A stretch of 64,000 nucleotides of DNA, taken from NCBI GenBank assembly GCA_963682055.1, contig OY821742.1, positions 19,464,135-19,528,134 of the forward strand. Reading direction: 5' to 3'. Shown one piece after another: positions 1 to 12,444 of the stretch. The notes under the pieces are model-generated. The model was given only the letters and a program-made list of their open reading frames with translations, was not told the origin of the DNA and ran no database searches. Every line of letters starts with the position of its first letter. The first letter of the stretch is position 1. A program made the translations under genes and the position numbers. This stretch comes from Primula veris (Eukaryota; Streptophyta; Magnoliopsida; Ericales; Primulaceae).

Positions 1-2181
1 ATACTGGGAGGTGGACGCTTGGGTTTTGGGTCTCCACTGCATCTGCAGTTGTTGCTTTAATATCGTTTCTGTTAGGATCTCGTGGGTATAGATATATCAA
101 ACCTTGTGGAAATCCTTTGCCTCGTGTCGCTCAAGTTTTTGTTGCCGCCACAAGAAAATGGAAAGTGCCTTACGTTGATGGGGACGAGTTATACGAGATC
201 AAAGGAACAAAATCTGCTATCAAAGGGAGCCGGAAGATTGTCCATAGCAAAGAATTCGAGTGAGTATAATAATTCATGATTTTGTCAAAATTATCAGATT
301 ACTAGTTTCGATTTCTTAGAAAATTTAGGCATTTAGCTCCCGGATCATCAATATAATCAACAAGAAACGCCTAGGTGAACAATACTGACAAGCTCAATAA
401 AAAACTAACTTATCAATTCGACTTTTGAGATAACAAATCTTCTTAAACAGCTCTGTTGAGATAAAGATTTCAAACAACATACATGTTTCAAGACAATTCT
501 TTATTTCTGTTTACACATCTGGAACAAAATGGAAGTTTGAATAAAATGATCCTAAGTTGGAAACATATTTCTAATCAGATTTTATACCTCCCCGTTACGG
601 ATGTAACTACGTGTAATTTAATTTACTTGTTATAGTTTCAATTCAATTGAATACATGGTATTGAATCAATTATCAATCCCCAAATTGTACAAGTAGCGAA
701 TTTAGTTCAACGTTAAGAAACACATAATGCTTGTGAACGACAGTGCTTATACAAACTAGACTGTAAAAGACACCTTGTTTACTAAAATAAACCACCTATT
801 TTTGATAACTTTCCATGCACTAGAGAGGCCAAGTATATTCACCATCTTAAAATTGGCAACAATAGATTTTGTAGTTTAAAGAACAAGGCCAAATAACACT
901 TTTTTTTTTAATCTTAAAGTTTAAAGTGTATTTAATGATTATTACACCTATTTTCTCTTCATATTATTAGGTGTCTGGACAAGGCAGCAACAATAACAGG
1001 AGCTGACATGAACGGAAAAATCAATCCATGGCGACTTTGTACTGTCACTCAAGTCGAAGAAGCTAAGTGCATTATAAGGATGCTACCAGTATGGCTATGC
1101 ACAATCGTTTATTCAATTGTTTTCACCCAAATGGCATCTCTTTTTGTTGAACAAGGTGCGGTCATGCATGCCTATATTGGTAAATTTAAACTACCGGCCG
1201 CTAGTATGTCCGCATTCGACATCTGCAGTGTATTAATATTCACTGGAATATACCGCACAATTATGGTTCCTATAGCAGGAAGGCTAAGTGGGAACCCCAA
1301 AGGTTTGTTTACTTTTTCATTACTACAAGAATCTTAATCCTGATAGCAAGGAGTCCTTTCCTCTTTTTCTTGATATTATTTCCCAATATTCCCCGTTCCA
1401 TGCAGATTGGACCATTGATATCAAGTCAGGGCTTGTTTGGTTGCAAATTTTAAGCAAGTATGCTAGATGTTTGAAACTCATGAAAAGTAGGTTTCATCCA
1501 GCTTAAATCCTTAAGCCTTTCCAAACTAAATAACCAGAAAAGTTCAACTCTTAGGTAAAAGAATAAATAGCTTGAAAAACGCAAACAAACAAGGCTTCAG
1601 TTAACTCGGGCTGTTAATAGGGAGAAATTTGTAACCCTTTTTTTTACTCTGCAACAGGTTTAACCGAACTTCAAAGAATGGGTATCGGCCTAGTTATCGG
1701 CATGCTAGCGATGGTTGCTGCAGGGGTGACCGAAATTGCACGGCTTAAACATGTGACTCATGGAAACCGTGAGAGTTCATTGAGCATATTTTGGCAAATT
1801 CCACAATATGCTCTCGTGGGAGCTTCCGAGGTTTTTATGTATGTTGGTCAACTTGAGTTCTTCAATAGCCAAGCTCCTGATGGGATCAAGAGCTTTGGGA
1901 GCTCGTTATGCATGGCATCCATTTCTCTGGGCAATTACACGAGCAGTATGCTTGTGAATATGGTAATGGGGATAACTGCAAGAAAAGGGAGTCCAGGGTG
2001 GATACCCGAGGATCTAAATGATGGTCATATGGACAGATTTTACTTTCTTATTGCGGCCTTGACTGCAGCTGATTTTGTGGTATATGTTTATTGCGCAAGG
2101 TGGTACACATGTGTTTCGATTGGTGAGCTCCCGGTGGATTTGGAGGAAGAGGGAGAAGATGAAGTGCTCGCCAGAACCTGA
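1..2181 (+). CDS. NPF7: NPF/NRT1-type (PTR2/POT) transporter, 3' half, NPF7-like
   Basis: This is the C-terminal part of a proton-coupled nitrate/peptide transporter of the plasma membrane; the 5' part lies outside the window. Exons read 3-259, 971-1302 and 1658-2181, joined at GT-AG sites: donor gtgagt at 260, acceptor attag before 971, donor gtttgt at 1303, acceptor gcaacag before 1658. Phases agree and give the family motifs CLDKAATIT, LCTVTQVEEAKC, GLTELQRMGIGL, QIPQYALVGASEVF, YVGQLEFFNSQAPDG and GNYTSS. Hydrophobic stretches correspond to the later transmembrane helices. From recalled family sequences, the VFTQMASLFVEQGA stretch and the GLTELQRMGIGLVI region fit the NPF7 clade (NRT1.5/NRT1.8, xylem nitrate loading and unloading) best. 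The tail is acidic and ends at TGA 2179-2181. No break is visible in the part present. The family is certain, the clade likely; which member cannot be told. Confidence 0.9.
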
Positions 2182-2340
2182 GGGGACTCTATCAAGATTT
2201 TTAGATTAGATTAAGAACAACCTAGGTGTTCGTTAACTTGTTTCAAACATTTGGGTTTACTTTTCATTTCTTTTTTATTTTGACTGAGTGATAATATCGA
2301 ATAATGGGAAATCGTATGAAATAAGCAGGAGGTGGTTATG

Positions 2341-2346
2341 AATAAA
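2341..2346 (+). terminator. Possible poly(A) signal of the NPF gene
   Basis: A canonical AATAAA lies about 160 bp after the transporter stop codon in AT-rich sequence. The position suits a plant near-upstream element, but such hexamers are common by chance in DNA this AT-rich. Confidence 0.3.
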
Positions 2347-3348
2347 CACTATTGCTTGTGAATCTGTCTTCAGGGGTACTGACTAGCTAGAATTGCATAT
2401 TAATGATTATTTTTTTTTTTTTTGAGAAAAAAGTATAGTTCATATAGTAACAAATACAACTTCCGTCTTAAACTCAAGAGTATAACACTAAAAACTATGG
2501 CGAAAAGGATCTTCGAAAGTGTTCTTCATGAACACTGAATCATAGGTCTTAAACAACTTACTCACGATCGCCAAACCATATGTTACTATTCGTTCATAAA
2601 TCTGAACTTAGTATTAAGTTCAATGGGTCATATACTCCAAATACATGAGAATGCATGTGGTCAATCAAGAGCACCACGACACGTCATAACTTTACCTTAA
2701 GTTACCCGTTTCTTTTTTCCTAGTAGGCTGTATTTGCTAATTTTCTTTTCTAACTCTCAACTTATGATAGCGTAAACAACGCCAAAACATCTGGAACCCG
2801 ATCAAGGGAACTAATAAGACATAAGTACGCGAAAATAGGATACTTGTTTTTTAACGGTAACCCCTATTCAATTTTGAAAAAAAAAAGAAAGATACATGAC
2901 GACACGGTATCATCTTTCTCGAAAAGCTACGGGATTAGAGGAAGGAGAAATAAATTCTAGAATGTATTTACAATTCCTCCAATAGATATCTTGAATCTAA
3001 AAGGACTTGGCAACTTTGGCAGAAATACTGTTGCCATTTAGCATCTGCATTTTCAGTTGCCATTTAGCACATCATGTGGGGTACTTGGTGTAAAAGGATG
3101 AAATCAATCCCTCAGGTTATCCAATAAAAGGAGAAAAAAAAAGGACAATGATAACGATAGTTAGTTACATACAAAGTCTAAGTCATTGACAGATTAAGTT
3201 CCCAAATTCATAGTACCAACTCCATAAGATAATTCGCATACCATATAAAACAATCCTCTGTAACAATCACAAGCCAAAAACACAAGTTTCAGAAAATACT
3301 CGAAAAGCTAATGCGAAATCCTGTTCTTTCCGAGCCTGAAATGTTGAA

Positions 3349-5833
3349 TCAGATGCCCAATACATCTACAGTATCCTCCACCAAGGAAATAGCTCCCGAC
3401 TCTCCATGCAATCTCAGACCTCCACCTCTATGATAACAAATAATAATAAAAAAGGATTCTCCTTCAAAAAGCGAAATTTAGGCCAAATACATTGAGGAAA
3501 TGAAATTGGTTTTGAAGGGAAATGGAGCTGGCTGACCATTTAAATACAAACTTTCTAATTCTACAGCAGCAAACTAGATACTGTTAGGATTTATATCGTA
3601 GGACAATGAAGCTTTTCGATGAGACAGACTATATCATACTTCAAAAGATATGGCTTTGGAGAAAAAGTAAATGTCTGAAAAATAAAACGGAAAAAGGATG
3701 AACCTAACTATTTTACAAAATCTTCATATCAGTAGCGAACTAAGTCACTCTTTACATGCAAAAAAGGTACAGTTTTACCAGTCATAATAGATGGTTATCA
3801 CATGTAATTAGGAAAGATATCAGATAGATATGAAGAGTTATAGCAGTAGAACATACCCCAAATTGAGTTAACTTAAAACAACCAAGTTGCAATAAGTTCT
3901 TTAATCACTTTATTAACTTAGCATGGCTTCAGTTTCACTTTAACAGGCTCAGAGAGTAAACTTAGATTCATCAATCATCATATGCCATTAGCATTTTGTA
4001 AATTATTACTATGTTATGCTTCAAATTAAAGGGCTATGAAAGAAATTAGGAATTTGAAACCCGAAAAAAAAAAAACTCGATTCTAGAAGTTACAAAGAAA
4101 AAGTGAACTCAATTAGCAAGGTGGATTAGGCAAGGTGACCGACCAAGTTCAGTAAAAACTCAGCTTTGCAGCGATCTTGGTAAGAGTAGTGACTGTGGAA
4201 AGATGAATCTTCTATTATTTGCAAGATAGAGAAGTAACTAAAAGTACACATTAAATTCTTCATTATCTAATAAAGATTTTCAATCTTAAAGGAAAATGAA
4301 ACTATTAAAATTTACACCACTTTCTAATCCAATTTTGTCCCATGATAGTACTTAAAGTTAGCGTTAAAACTATATAGATTGACAGGAACATCCAGAATTA
4401 ATATGAACTGTAGGACTAGTAACTAACAGCTATACACCAACCATCCCATGAGGCATTCTCTAAACAGTATCAGTCAGAAAGTAAAGAATAAACCTTGATT
4501 GAACATCGTATACTTCAACACCATCTCCAATTATTGCATGCTCAAGTGAAATGAAGCTTGGAATATATGATATCATTTCATAATTGGATTCCATTCCACG
4601 GACCAGTAGAGTTTTCAAACTTTTATCATCAGGGTCAAAACTGAATACAGAGCTGGACCAGTAATCAAAGAACAATAGAGTTCCATATTTAGAAAAGCTA
4701 ATTGGTTGAAATGATCTGTAAGACGACCTTCTTCCCAGAGTAGAAATATCAATATTAATTTCGATATTCCATGAGCTTTCAATACCATATGTTTTCATCA
4801 CCCAAAACTCAATGTTGTCTATACCATCATTAGATGCATCACTTACACAAAGACAACCTCTTAACTCTCCAATGCATATTCTAGCCTTGTCGAAATAGCC
4901 TAATTGGCCATATCTCTTAGGCGGTATAGGAATTGATTGAAAACTCTCCTTACCAACGTCGAATGAAGCTATATAATATGGAACAGGGGAATTATCACAC
5001 GATAAAAGTAACCAGTTTATAGAGCCATTCAAATAGGTGGGAGATGGTGGTACAGGAGGTGCATACCCAACTAATTTCCACGTATTCGTACCGAGAGTGT
5101 GTATCTCCGCTAATCTACAATACTTTGTTGACACACCTGTAACAGGTTCGATATTCATTTCACTGCCCTTTTGGCCAAACGTCCTAACCACTTTATATTG
5201 ATTTGTTATAGGACAAAACCCAAAACCACAACCATTGGACACCAGCCTCTCAGATTTTGTTGGTACAGGAAGCTCTATAAACTGTCCTGTAACTGGATTG
5301 CAAACCATAAAAGGGTCATTACTAAATGGTTCGGACAAACAAATAAATCCATTACAGGAATTTACGAGACGAACTCTGTGGTCTAACGTCCTCAATTTGG
5401 TGACCCGTTTCCGTTTCAATGGGAGGTTCGTCTCAGCTTCCTTTTCACAATTCATAGCTAGTTCAGCATTGCGCAACGGGATCTTCAACTTTGTATCTAG
5501 TTTCATATGCATATGGTTTCTTTTTGGAGGCTGGTCAACAAAGTAAAGCATTCTCGATATGTGTTTGGGGCCCAACATACGAATCACGGGATGAGCTTCG
5601 GCTCTAGAAAAGTGCAGTTTCACGAATTCAGAGTCATTTATCTGATTTCGCCATGTTCTGCACACACAACGGCAGATAAGCACACACTTCAAAGGGAGAA
5701 TTGACAAAATACTAATGGAGATGGAACTTGGAAGATCCATTATGCAAAGGCCTGATTGCTCATTTGGTGGATCTTTAGAGACTCTAAAACCCCTTGCTCT
5801 TCTAGCTTTACTCATCCTCGTGGATGTTTTCAT
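3349..5833 (-). CDS. F-box protein with F-box-associated (FBA) domain, copy 1
   Basis: Predicted substrate receptor of an SCF (Skp1-Cullin-F-box) ubiquitin ligase. The first ATG of the frame is at 5831-5833; a longer call to 5842 would start at a TTG and is rejected. Around residues 33-75 is an F-box (LPSSISISILSILPLKCVLICRCVCRTW). The rest matches the FBA type: SCNGFICLSEP, VCNPVTGQFIELPVP, CGFGFCP.TNQYKVVR, LGTNTWKLVGY, LNGSINWLL, ELRGCLCVSDA and FWVMKTYG. Unspliced, the frame closes at 4460 (457 codons). I prefer splicing at AATCAAG|GTTTAT (exon ends 4494) to an acceptor ATCATAG before 3427, adding a 79-bp terminal exon 3349-3427 with TGA at 3349-3351. That exon is conserved in all copies; see findings. 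No lesion is visible. Against copy 2, 44 of about 460 residues differ. The target protein is unknown. Confidence 0.85.
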
Positions 5834-8640
5834 TCCCAGCAACGGATTCGATAATCAGTTTATCAACTAGAGAACCATGTTTGTCTGCAATTTAAAAGAT
5901 AAGCTTATCAGGTTTTAAGACTTTTAAGGTGGATCATCATTGGTGAGTAGCTTATGAGCCAGCTTCTCAACATTATTTTCCCAAAAAATAAAACGTTAAA
6001 CACCAGAAACCTACTGAAAAAAGAAGCTACATTTTTAATCGTCTTCTCACAAATTAAAATTTAGATCACCCAGCCCACAGTTCTGTTCTTTCTCTTTTCC
6101 ACTATAGAACCTTCTGCTACAATGGATTGTCTTTCTCTCACTCGACCATGAAACTCATATGCACTCAAGAACTAAGTTAGATAGTAAACGTAAAATGCTT
6201 AAAAACTAAGTTCAATATAACAATACTTATATACTTTGGTTTCTATTTTACTAAACAAATAACTGTTCTGAAAAGTAAAGAAAAATTAAAACAAAAATCT
6301 TGTTTGTCTCACCAAAAAGGAGATATTCTCATCCTTATTATCTCTAATAATTCTTTTTTATTACCTTAGAAATAGTTTTAAGCCGGCTTAAATTACAGCT
6401 ACCAAATTAGTCAATACAGGTTTAAACATTCATAAACACCGCTTTGACTGGAATGTATCGGTAACAGGAAATCAAGTTTTGAGGTTTTATTAAGATCAAA
6501 GAACATCGAGTAAGGAATGTATCATGATCCCACATTTACTTTAACAGTAGATTAATTCCATAATGATGCAAGACTTCGATTCGAATGATTTATGAAAAAG
6601 ACTGTTTCACAGTAATTCACAGGAATAACCATATTTTCTATTCGATCATTCCTTCATAAGTTCAAGTTTAAAGAAAATTATGCAGAAAAACTATATCACC
6701 CTGTTGCCCTTTTCTGAACATAATATTATATGTTTCACACACTTTAACAAGTAATTAAAAATAGTAAGAAACATAATAGATCACCCAATCAAGGTAATTT
6801 GTGGATAAATTTTTATATTATGTGACTTATGTCGTCACAGGTTTCGGAATATTATTCAAATAATTTTTATCGGGAAGTGGAATCGAACCCACAAACTGTG
6901 GAATTAAATAATTCCAAAAAATCTGGGATTAAACCATAGGGTATACATTCCGAAATAATGTCTCTTCTTGGCCCAAATTTTAATTAAATCCCGATCTTTT
7001 ACCATCTATCCTAACAACAATAAATACTTCTTTCTTATTTTAGCAATTTCACTATCAAAGAAATCCTACAGTTAGGCAACTATAATAAATGAATAAATGC
7101 GTGGCATATAACATTATTTGGTAACATCAAAGAAACCCTTTTTCCAGTAAGAATTGAAAATACAGAAGCGAAAATATAACATCATTTGGTAACATCAAAG
7201 AAAATAGAAAAGCGAAAAACAAGAAATGAAAAACAGTAAGAACTAAGAAACATAACAGGGCCCAAAGAACATTGAATACGGAATGTATCAGTTACAGAAA
7301 TCTAGTTTTGAGCTTTTATTAAGATCAAAGAACATCGAATAAGGAATGAATCATGAGCCCAAATTTACTTTAACATCTGATTAATTTCATACTGATGCAA
7401 GACTACGACTCGGATGATTTAATGAAAAAGACTGTTTCACAGGATTTCACAGGAATAACTATAATTTCTATACGATCATTTCTTTATAAGGACAGGTTTA
7501 AAGAAAGTATAAGTCAAGAACATATATTCTTCAGAAAAATATGCAGACAAACTATATCACCCTAATGCCCTTTTCTGAACATAATCAATCTTTTTTCACA
7601 AACTTTAACAATGAAATGAAAAATAGTAAGAAACATATTCGATCAACCAATCAAGGTTATTTTTTATGTTATGTCGTCAGATGATTTCGGAATATCATTC
7701 AAATTAACTTTATCGGGGAGTGGAATCGAACCCACAAACTCCTATTAAAGACTGTAATGTGAATTCTAATCATCATCATTCCACAAACTGTGAAATTAAA
7801 TAAGTCCAAAAAAATCTGGATTAAACCATGGGGTATACATTCCGAAACAATAATGTTTCTTCTTGGCCCAAATTTTAATTAAAACACGATCTTTAATTTA
7901 CCATCTTTCTTATTTTAGCATTTTCACTATCAAAGAAATCCTACAGTTAGGTGACTACAATAAAAGAATGAATGAGTGGCATATAACAGTATGTGGTAAC
8001 ATAAAAAATAAAAAAAATAAAAACTTTTTCCAGTAAGAATTGAAAATAGAAAAGCGAAAAGATAATATTATTTTGGTAACATCAAAGAAACTAGAAAAGT
8101 GAAAAACAAGAAATGAAAACAGTAAGAGAAACATAACAGATCACCCAATGAAGGTTATTTCTGTATAATTAAAATAAACTACTAATAATGGGATATATAC
8201 ATTCCAAAACAACGGTTCTTCTTGGCCTATAAATTTCAATGTTTTAAGTGTCTATAATGAATGAATAAATGAATGGCATATAACAATATCTGGTAACATG
8301 AAAGAAACCCATTTTCCAGAAATTAGAATTGAAGAAGAAAATAGAAAAGAGAAAAAAAAAATGAAAAATGAAAAAAAATAGTAAGAAACATAAATTTCAA
8401 TTTTAAGTGTCTATAATAACAGATCACCCAATGAAGGTTATTTCTGTATAGTTTTTCATATTAAGTTATCAGAGGATTCAAAATATTATTAAAATATTTT
8501 TCCAATACAATGGGTTCTTAAATTTCAAAGTTTCAAACAAGAAATTTTACCTGTGTAACTGCTTTCACTGTATGAACTGAGCTTTTAGTTACCTTCTCTC
8601 ACACGTTTTTTTAGATTGGTGTGTATTTTCTGACTTTCTC
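5834..8640 (-). promoter_or_regulatory. 5' leader, leader intron and short uORF of F-box copy 1
   Basis: On the minus strand a candidate leader exon ends at 8551 with donor CACAG|GTAAAA. The acceptor ATTGCAG falls before 5884, implying a 2666-bp intron inside the 5' UTR. The leader next to the start codon holds a three-codon upstream ORF, ATG GTT CTC TAG, at 5867-5878. Donor, acceptor and uORF are all conserved in copies 2 and 3. The intron is AT-rich and contains two diverged copies of a roughly 150-bp block, near 6844-6990 and 7685-7880. I see no convincing TATA box; the transcription start is not determinable. Confidence 0.5.
6844..7880. repeat. Duplicated block in the leader intron of copy 1
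   Basis: A stretch running from TTTCGGAATATTATTC through TGGAATCGAACCCACAAAC to the CTTCTTGGCCCAAATTTTAA segment appears at 6844-6990 and again at 7685-7880. Related pieces occur in the leader introns of copy 2 (near 24128-24300) and copy 3 (near 44630-44670). On the minus strand it contains GGTTCGATTCC, which matches the RNA polymerase III B-box consensus, but no A-box was found at the right distance and a T-stem does not pair. It is an old repeat of unknown family. Confidence 0.45.
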
Positions 8641-11289
8641 TCCTGCATCTACTTATGTATTTGTATTTTTAAATTTAATCAAAATGATTTAAGTATTAAT
8701 TTTGAATTTATTTCATTTAATTTTCTTAAATCATTAATGGATTTCTACTTGTAGGCTGTAGTAGTTGATTGGCTATAACTTATTAAGAGCTTGTTTGGCT
8801 TTGTTTTTTCTTTGAGCAAATAAGTTTTTGTATTAACAAAATACTCTTCAACTTTAAGCATTAAGCATAAGAAACTAAGAAAATGTTATAATTTGGGTAA
8901 CTTTTGACATGATTATTTTTTTCCAATTTAGTTTTCTACTAGTCTTTTTAAGGATTTGAACTCGTGATTAACAATGTGTATTTCGGTTTATATGTTGATT
9001 GTTTTTTGGTTATATAATTTAAAATGTCACGCTTTGATGACAATGGTATTAGATCGAGTGTTGCTCCTAATTTGGCCGTAAGAAAAAATTAAGCAAGAAA
9101 TTAGAGATCTGATGTTTGGAATGATTTTAACATTGAAAAAAATAGGTGACATAATTATAGTGACGAAAATGGGAAGACGCATTTGAGAAATAGATTAATA
9201 TAGACTAAAATTTAAAATTGAAGATGAAGTAATTTCAGAACATGTTTTCAGACCAATGTACAATTATATATGTTTTTAAAATCAAAACTAGTCGAACCAA
9301 GTAATATCAATAATAACTTGATGGTGAAAAGGATCATAAAGCATTACGTTGAGCTTAGTTGGGGGATTTGAAATTTTAGTGACAAACGTTAGCTATCCGG
9401 ATACGTTTTATCTTATCTTAACATCACTACGAATTAGTTTTTCGTATTCTTATCATTGTGTTATCTTTATAAGGATAGGTGACTTAGTCGGGGATAAAAC
9501 ATAGATTTGTGGGTAACGTCGTGATAAGTATTTACGAAATAAAACTCATTCTTTTACGATATTATAGGTTTAACGGATTGTTGCATATTTTAAATGCGAC
9601 TATAATTCCTACGAGAAAGTCAGTTAAAATTAATTTGTTTTTGTTTTAGACCTTAGACTAGTCAGTAAATAAAAAAAAAATGAATTAGATGAGCTAAATT
9701 ATTTATCACTTTCACTTATAGTCTATGATTGACTTAGAAAATAGTATTTCTTGTGTAGTAATTGGGAAATACTAGGCGAGTATGTGAGTTGATTTATTAG
9801 GCATTTATGCGTTTTTCTATTAGTTTTACATTTTTTTCCAAATAAGTGGTATTTAAAATATATTTTGCATGTAATCGCAGTGCATTGAAAGAAAAACAAA
9901 ACTTGGACAAAAAGGAATACTCGAAACCGAACCAACCAAAACAATTGAAGACGCATATCCAAAAAAGGTATGTATTGAAACCCATGAATAACAAGCCCCC
10001 AAAAAAGAAAGAAAATCAAAATCAACGAAACCTAACCGGTTATGAATCAGAATTATAAATTTAGATTTCGATAGAGTTATATCTTATTTTGGTTTGGGTT
10101 TGACAAAATAGAAGCATATAATATATTTTTTACGTATAAACAACGGAAACCGGAATATTATACCTTTTTCAACTTTGTTTTTTTACCTTTTTGTAACGTA
10201 TTTTCTTACAAAAATTACCCTGTTTTTTTTTTTTCTTTTTTCTACCAATTTTGACTTTTTTTTCAAACTCTCTCAAAAAAAACAATAACAATAAAGTCAT
10301 GTGTGCTGTAAGTTTCAGCATATGAAAATTGATCAAGATTTTAAAAAATAGAAACCAATGTACAAAAAGAACAATTAAGAAACAAATATACAATTTTTAT
10401 TTTTTTTTAAGAAACGAGGGTACAAAAAGTTAAAATTAAGAAAACAATGTAAAAAAACAAAAGGAAAAAGATGAAGATTGAGATGTACAAATATATAAAA
10501 AAATCCAAATTTATATTAAATACTCACGCTAACATATACTCACTTGCAATACATATACACGAACAACCAAAAATATGTTGCATAATTTCATTATACAAAC
10601 TCATGAAAAGTACATGTAAAAATATATTTACACCCACTACTATAGTTATTATAATAATTATAATTATTTTTTTAAGTTTAATTTTTTCAAAGATGTGCAT
10701 GTAAAATATATTTACACATGTGTCAACATGCATGATATGTTTGTGTTACTTGCAATTATTTATTTTTTTATCTAAGTAGTATTAATACGAGCACATACAA
10801 AATCACATTATATTATTACAATTATATTATTACAGTAACAATATATAATTTTGAAAGAGGTTAAAAAAAAAATTAAATGGTTATCAAAATACTTTATATA
10901 TAAATTATTTTAAAAAATACTATATATCTTGAAACTGAGTTGATTATCTTGAAAATTCCAAATCAGACCTTATTTTGCTCCCATTTGGTAAGGTGACATG
11001 CTTTCCACTTTGTACTACTCGTTACTATTACTTAGCTCTCTGACTCCGTTGTTACTTGTATATAGGATTGTGAACTCTAGTAATTGTCATATTTTAGTAT
11101 ATAAATCTCAAAAACCTCTTTAAATTTTTTAAAAGTGAAATACGTGAGAGACGAATCAAGTCTCCGCATCGACAACCCGGCTACTAAGGATGCCTTACGG
11201 CATTTTTTATTTATTACAAAACTATTTTTGTTTAAAATAGAAAACATGAAATAAAACTTTCACAAAGCAACTTTAATTACTCGCTTGTT
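8641..11289. other. AT-rich spacer between F-box modules 1 and 2
   Basis: No gene is supportable here. The open frames are short, overlap on both strands and lie in A/T homopolymer runs (for example 9723-10058 and 10169-10733). A 19-bp phrase, CATGTAAAATATATTTACA, recurs near 10613 (slightly varied) and 10698. No terminal repeats or target-site duplications were recognised. Confidence 0.5.
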
Positions 11290-11606
11290 TTTCTCTCTCA
11301 AAGGCTGTATTAGCTATTTTTCTTTTCTAACTCTCAACTTATGATAGCCTAAAAAACATTAAATATTTGTGAAAACATCCGCAAACCCGATCAAGGCAAC
11401 TAATATTTTCAATCCCTGTGGGGTACTTTCGAGCCTAAAAAGATGAATTGTAACATCCCGTATTTTTATAAGTGGTTTTATTTATGATTTAATTTATCCA
11501 AAAACGTTTTATTCAAATTTTACCAAAAACCGGTCACTCGACTAATTTTTAGCCAAAAACCGAAACTCTTCCGAAAAACTTTATTTGAAAAACCTATTAC
11601 TAATTT

Positions 11607-11614
11607 TATAAATA
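11607..11614 (+). promoter_or_regulatory. LTR TATA box
   Basis: TATAAATA lies about 160 bp into the LTR and upstream of the purine-rich stretch, as expected for the LTR's U3 promoter. The same motif lies in the right LTR at 18573-18580. The transcription start was not determined. Confidence 0.5.
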
Positions 11615-12444
11615 AAAAGGACCCAATAGTTTTGTTTCTAAAGATTTGTTATTTTTGAGTAGTAAAACAATATTTTTGGATTAAGAGTTAGCTTTTAGAA
11701 CTTTGGGGACCAAATAGTTCGCTTCCACAAACTTTGTAAAAACAGTTTTTTTTATACCTAAAATCAGCCCACTTTTCAATTCTTTAAACCTAAAAATCAG
11801 CCAAGAGAGAAAAGAGAGAAAAAGAGAGAAAAGAGAAGAAGAAGAAGAGGAAGCCACCATTAGCGGGTTCATACCGGAAGCATCTCCACTACGCTCTAAG
11901 GTAACGGGGGTTATCCATTGCGACTAGACGAGGGTGTATGTTAGGATTTGGTTTTGCGTTTATTAGAAATTGGGGGTTTATGCCTTTTTATCTTAATTAG
12001 GTTTATAAATTGTTAATTGGGTTTAATTGTTGTATGATTTATTCACTTATTTGAATGGGAGAAATTGATGAGTTAATTATATTAATTTCGGATTAATGAG
12101 ATTATGGATGGGTTTGCATGTTTTATGCGTTGATTATTGTGATTATATAATTATTGATGAAATTGGATAAATTTATATTGAATAATGGTGAATTGTAGTT
12201 TACGCTTACAAGGTGTTTGTTAAAATGCCTGAAAGTGATTTTATGTTGTTATAGCGTTTGGCTAGTTGTGAATTTAGTACATGTGGTTATGTGTTATGTT
12301 GTATTACGTTAAGTGACGTATGAGATGGTGTTATTTGAATAGTATAATATTATTGGTCGAGACCTTAATATTTATACGTATGAGATTGTGTTAATTGGAT
12401 GATTTATTATTATTGGCCGAGGCCTTGTGATTTAGCTGTAGTGG

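Larger units (their letters stand above)
2490..8640 (-). repeat. F-box module, copy 1 (segmental tandem duplication)
   Basis: This block recurs as copy 2 (about 11290-25310, with a retroelement inserted) and copy 3 (27100-28640 plus 43139-44830, split by retroelements). Homology covers the 3' flank, F-box gene, leader intron and leader exon. Shared landmarks include the stretch around 3341-3430, the coding region and the leader exon near 8551-8610. The left limit near 2490 is where similarity to 27100 begins by eye. All three copies are in the same orientation, so unequal crossing-over is the simplest origin. Limits are approximate. Confidence 0.85.

Noticed and set aside
1288..1506. Small plus-strand frame after NPF exon 2
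   Set aside because: Lies mostly in the intron 1303-1657; the splice sites and reading phase explain the region.
5171..5704. Plus-strand frames across F-box copy 1 (and the equivalents in copies 2 and 3)
   Set aside because: Antisense shadows of the F-box coding sequence; they recur simply because the gene is duplicated.
5834..5842. N-terminal extension of the F-box proteins (extra residues before MKTST)
   Set aside because: It begins with TTG. In a plant gene the ATG at 5831-5833 (and 22914-22916 in copy 2) is the proper start.
6871..6893. tRNA gene or tRNA-derived SINE (GGTTCGATTCC on the minus strand)
   Set aside because: No A-box at the right distance and the T-stem does not pair. Kept only as a repeat of unknown family.
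9723..10733. Several 65-100 codon frames on both strands
   Set aside because: Overlapping, A/T-run driven, no domain, and no conservation elsewhere in the window.
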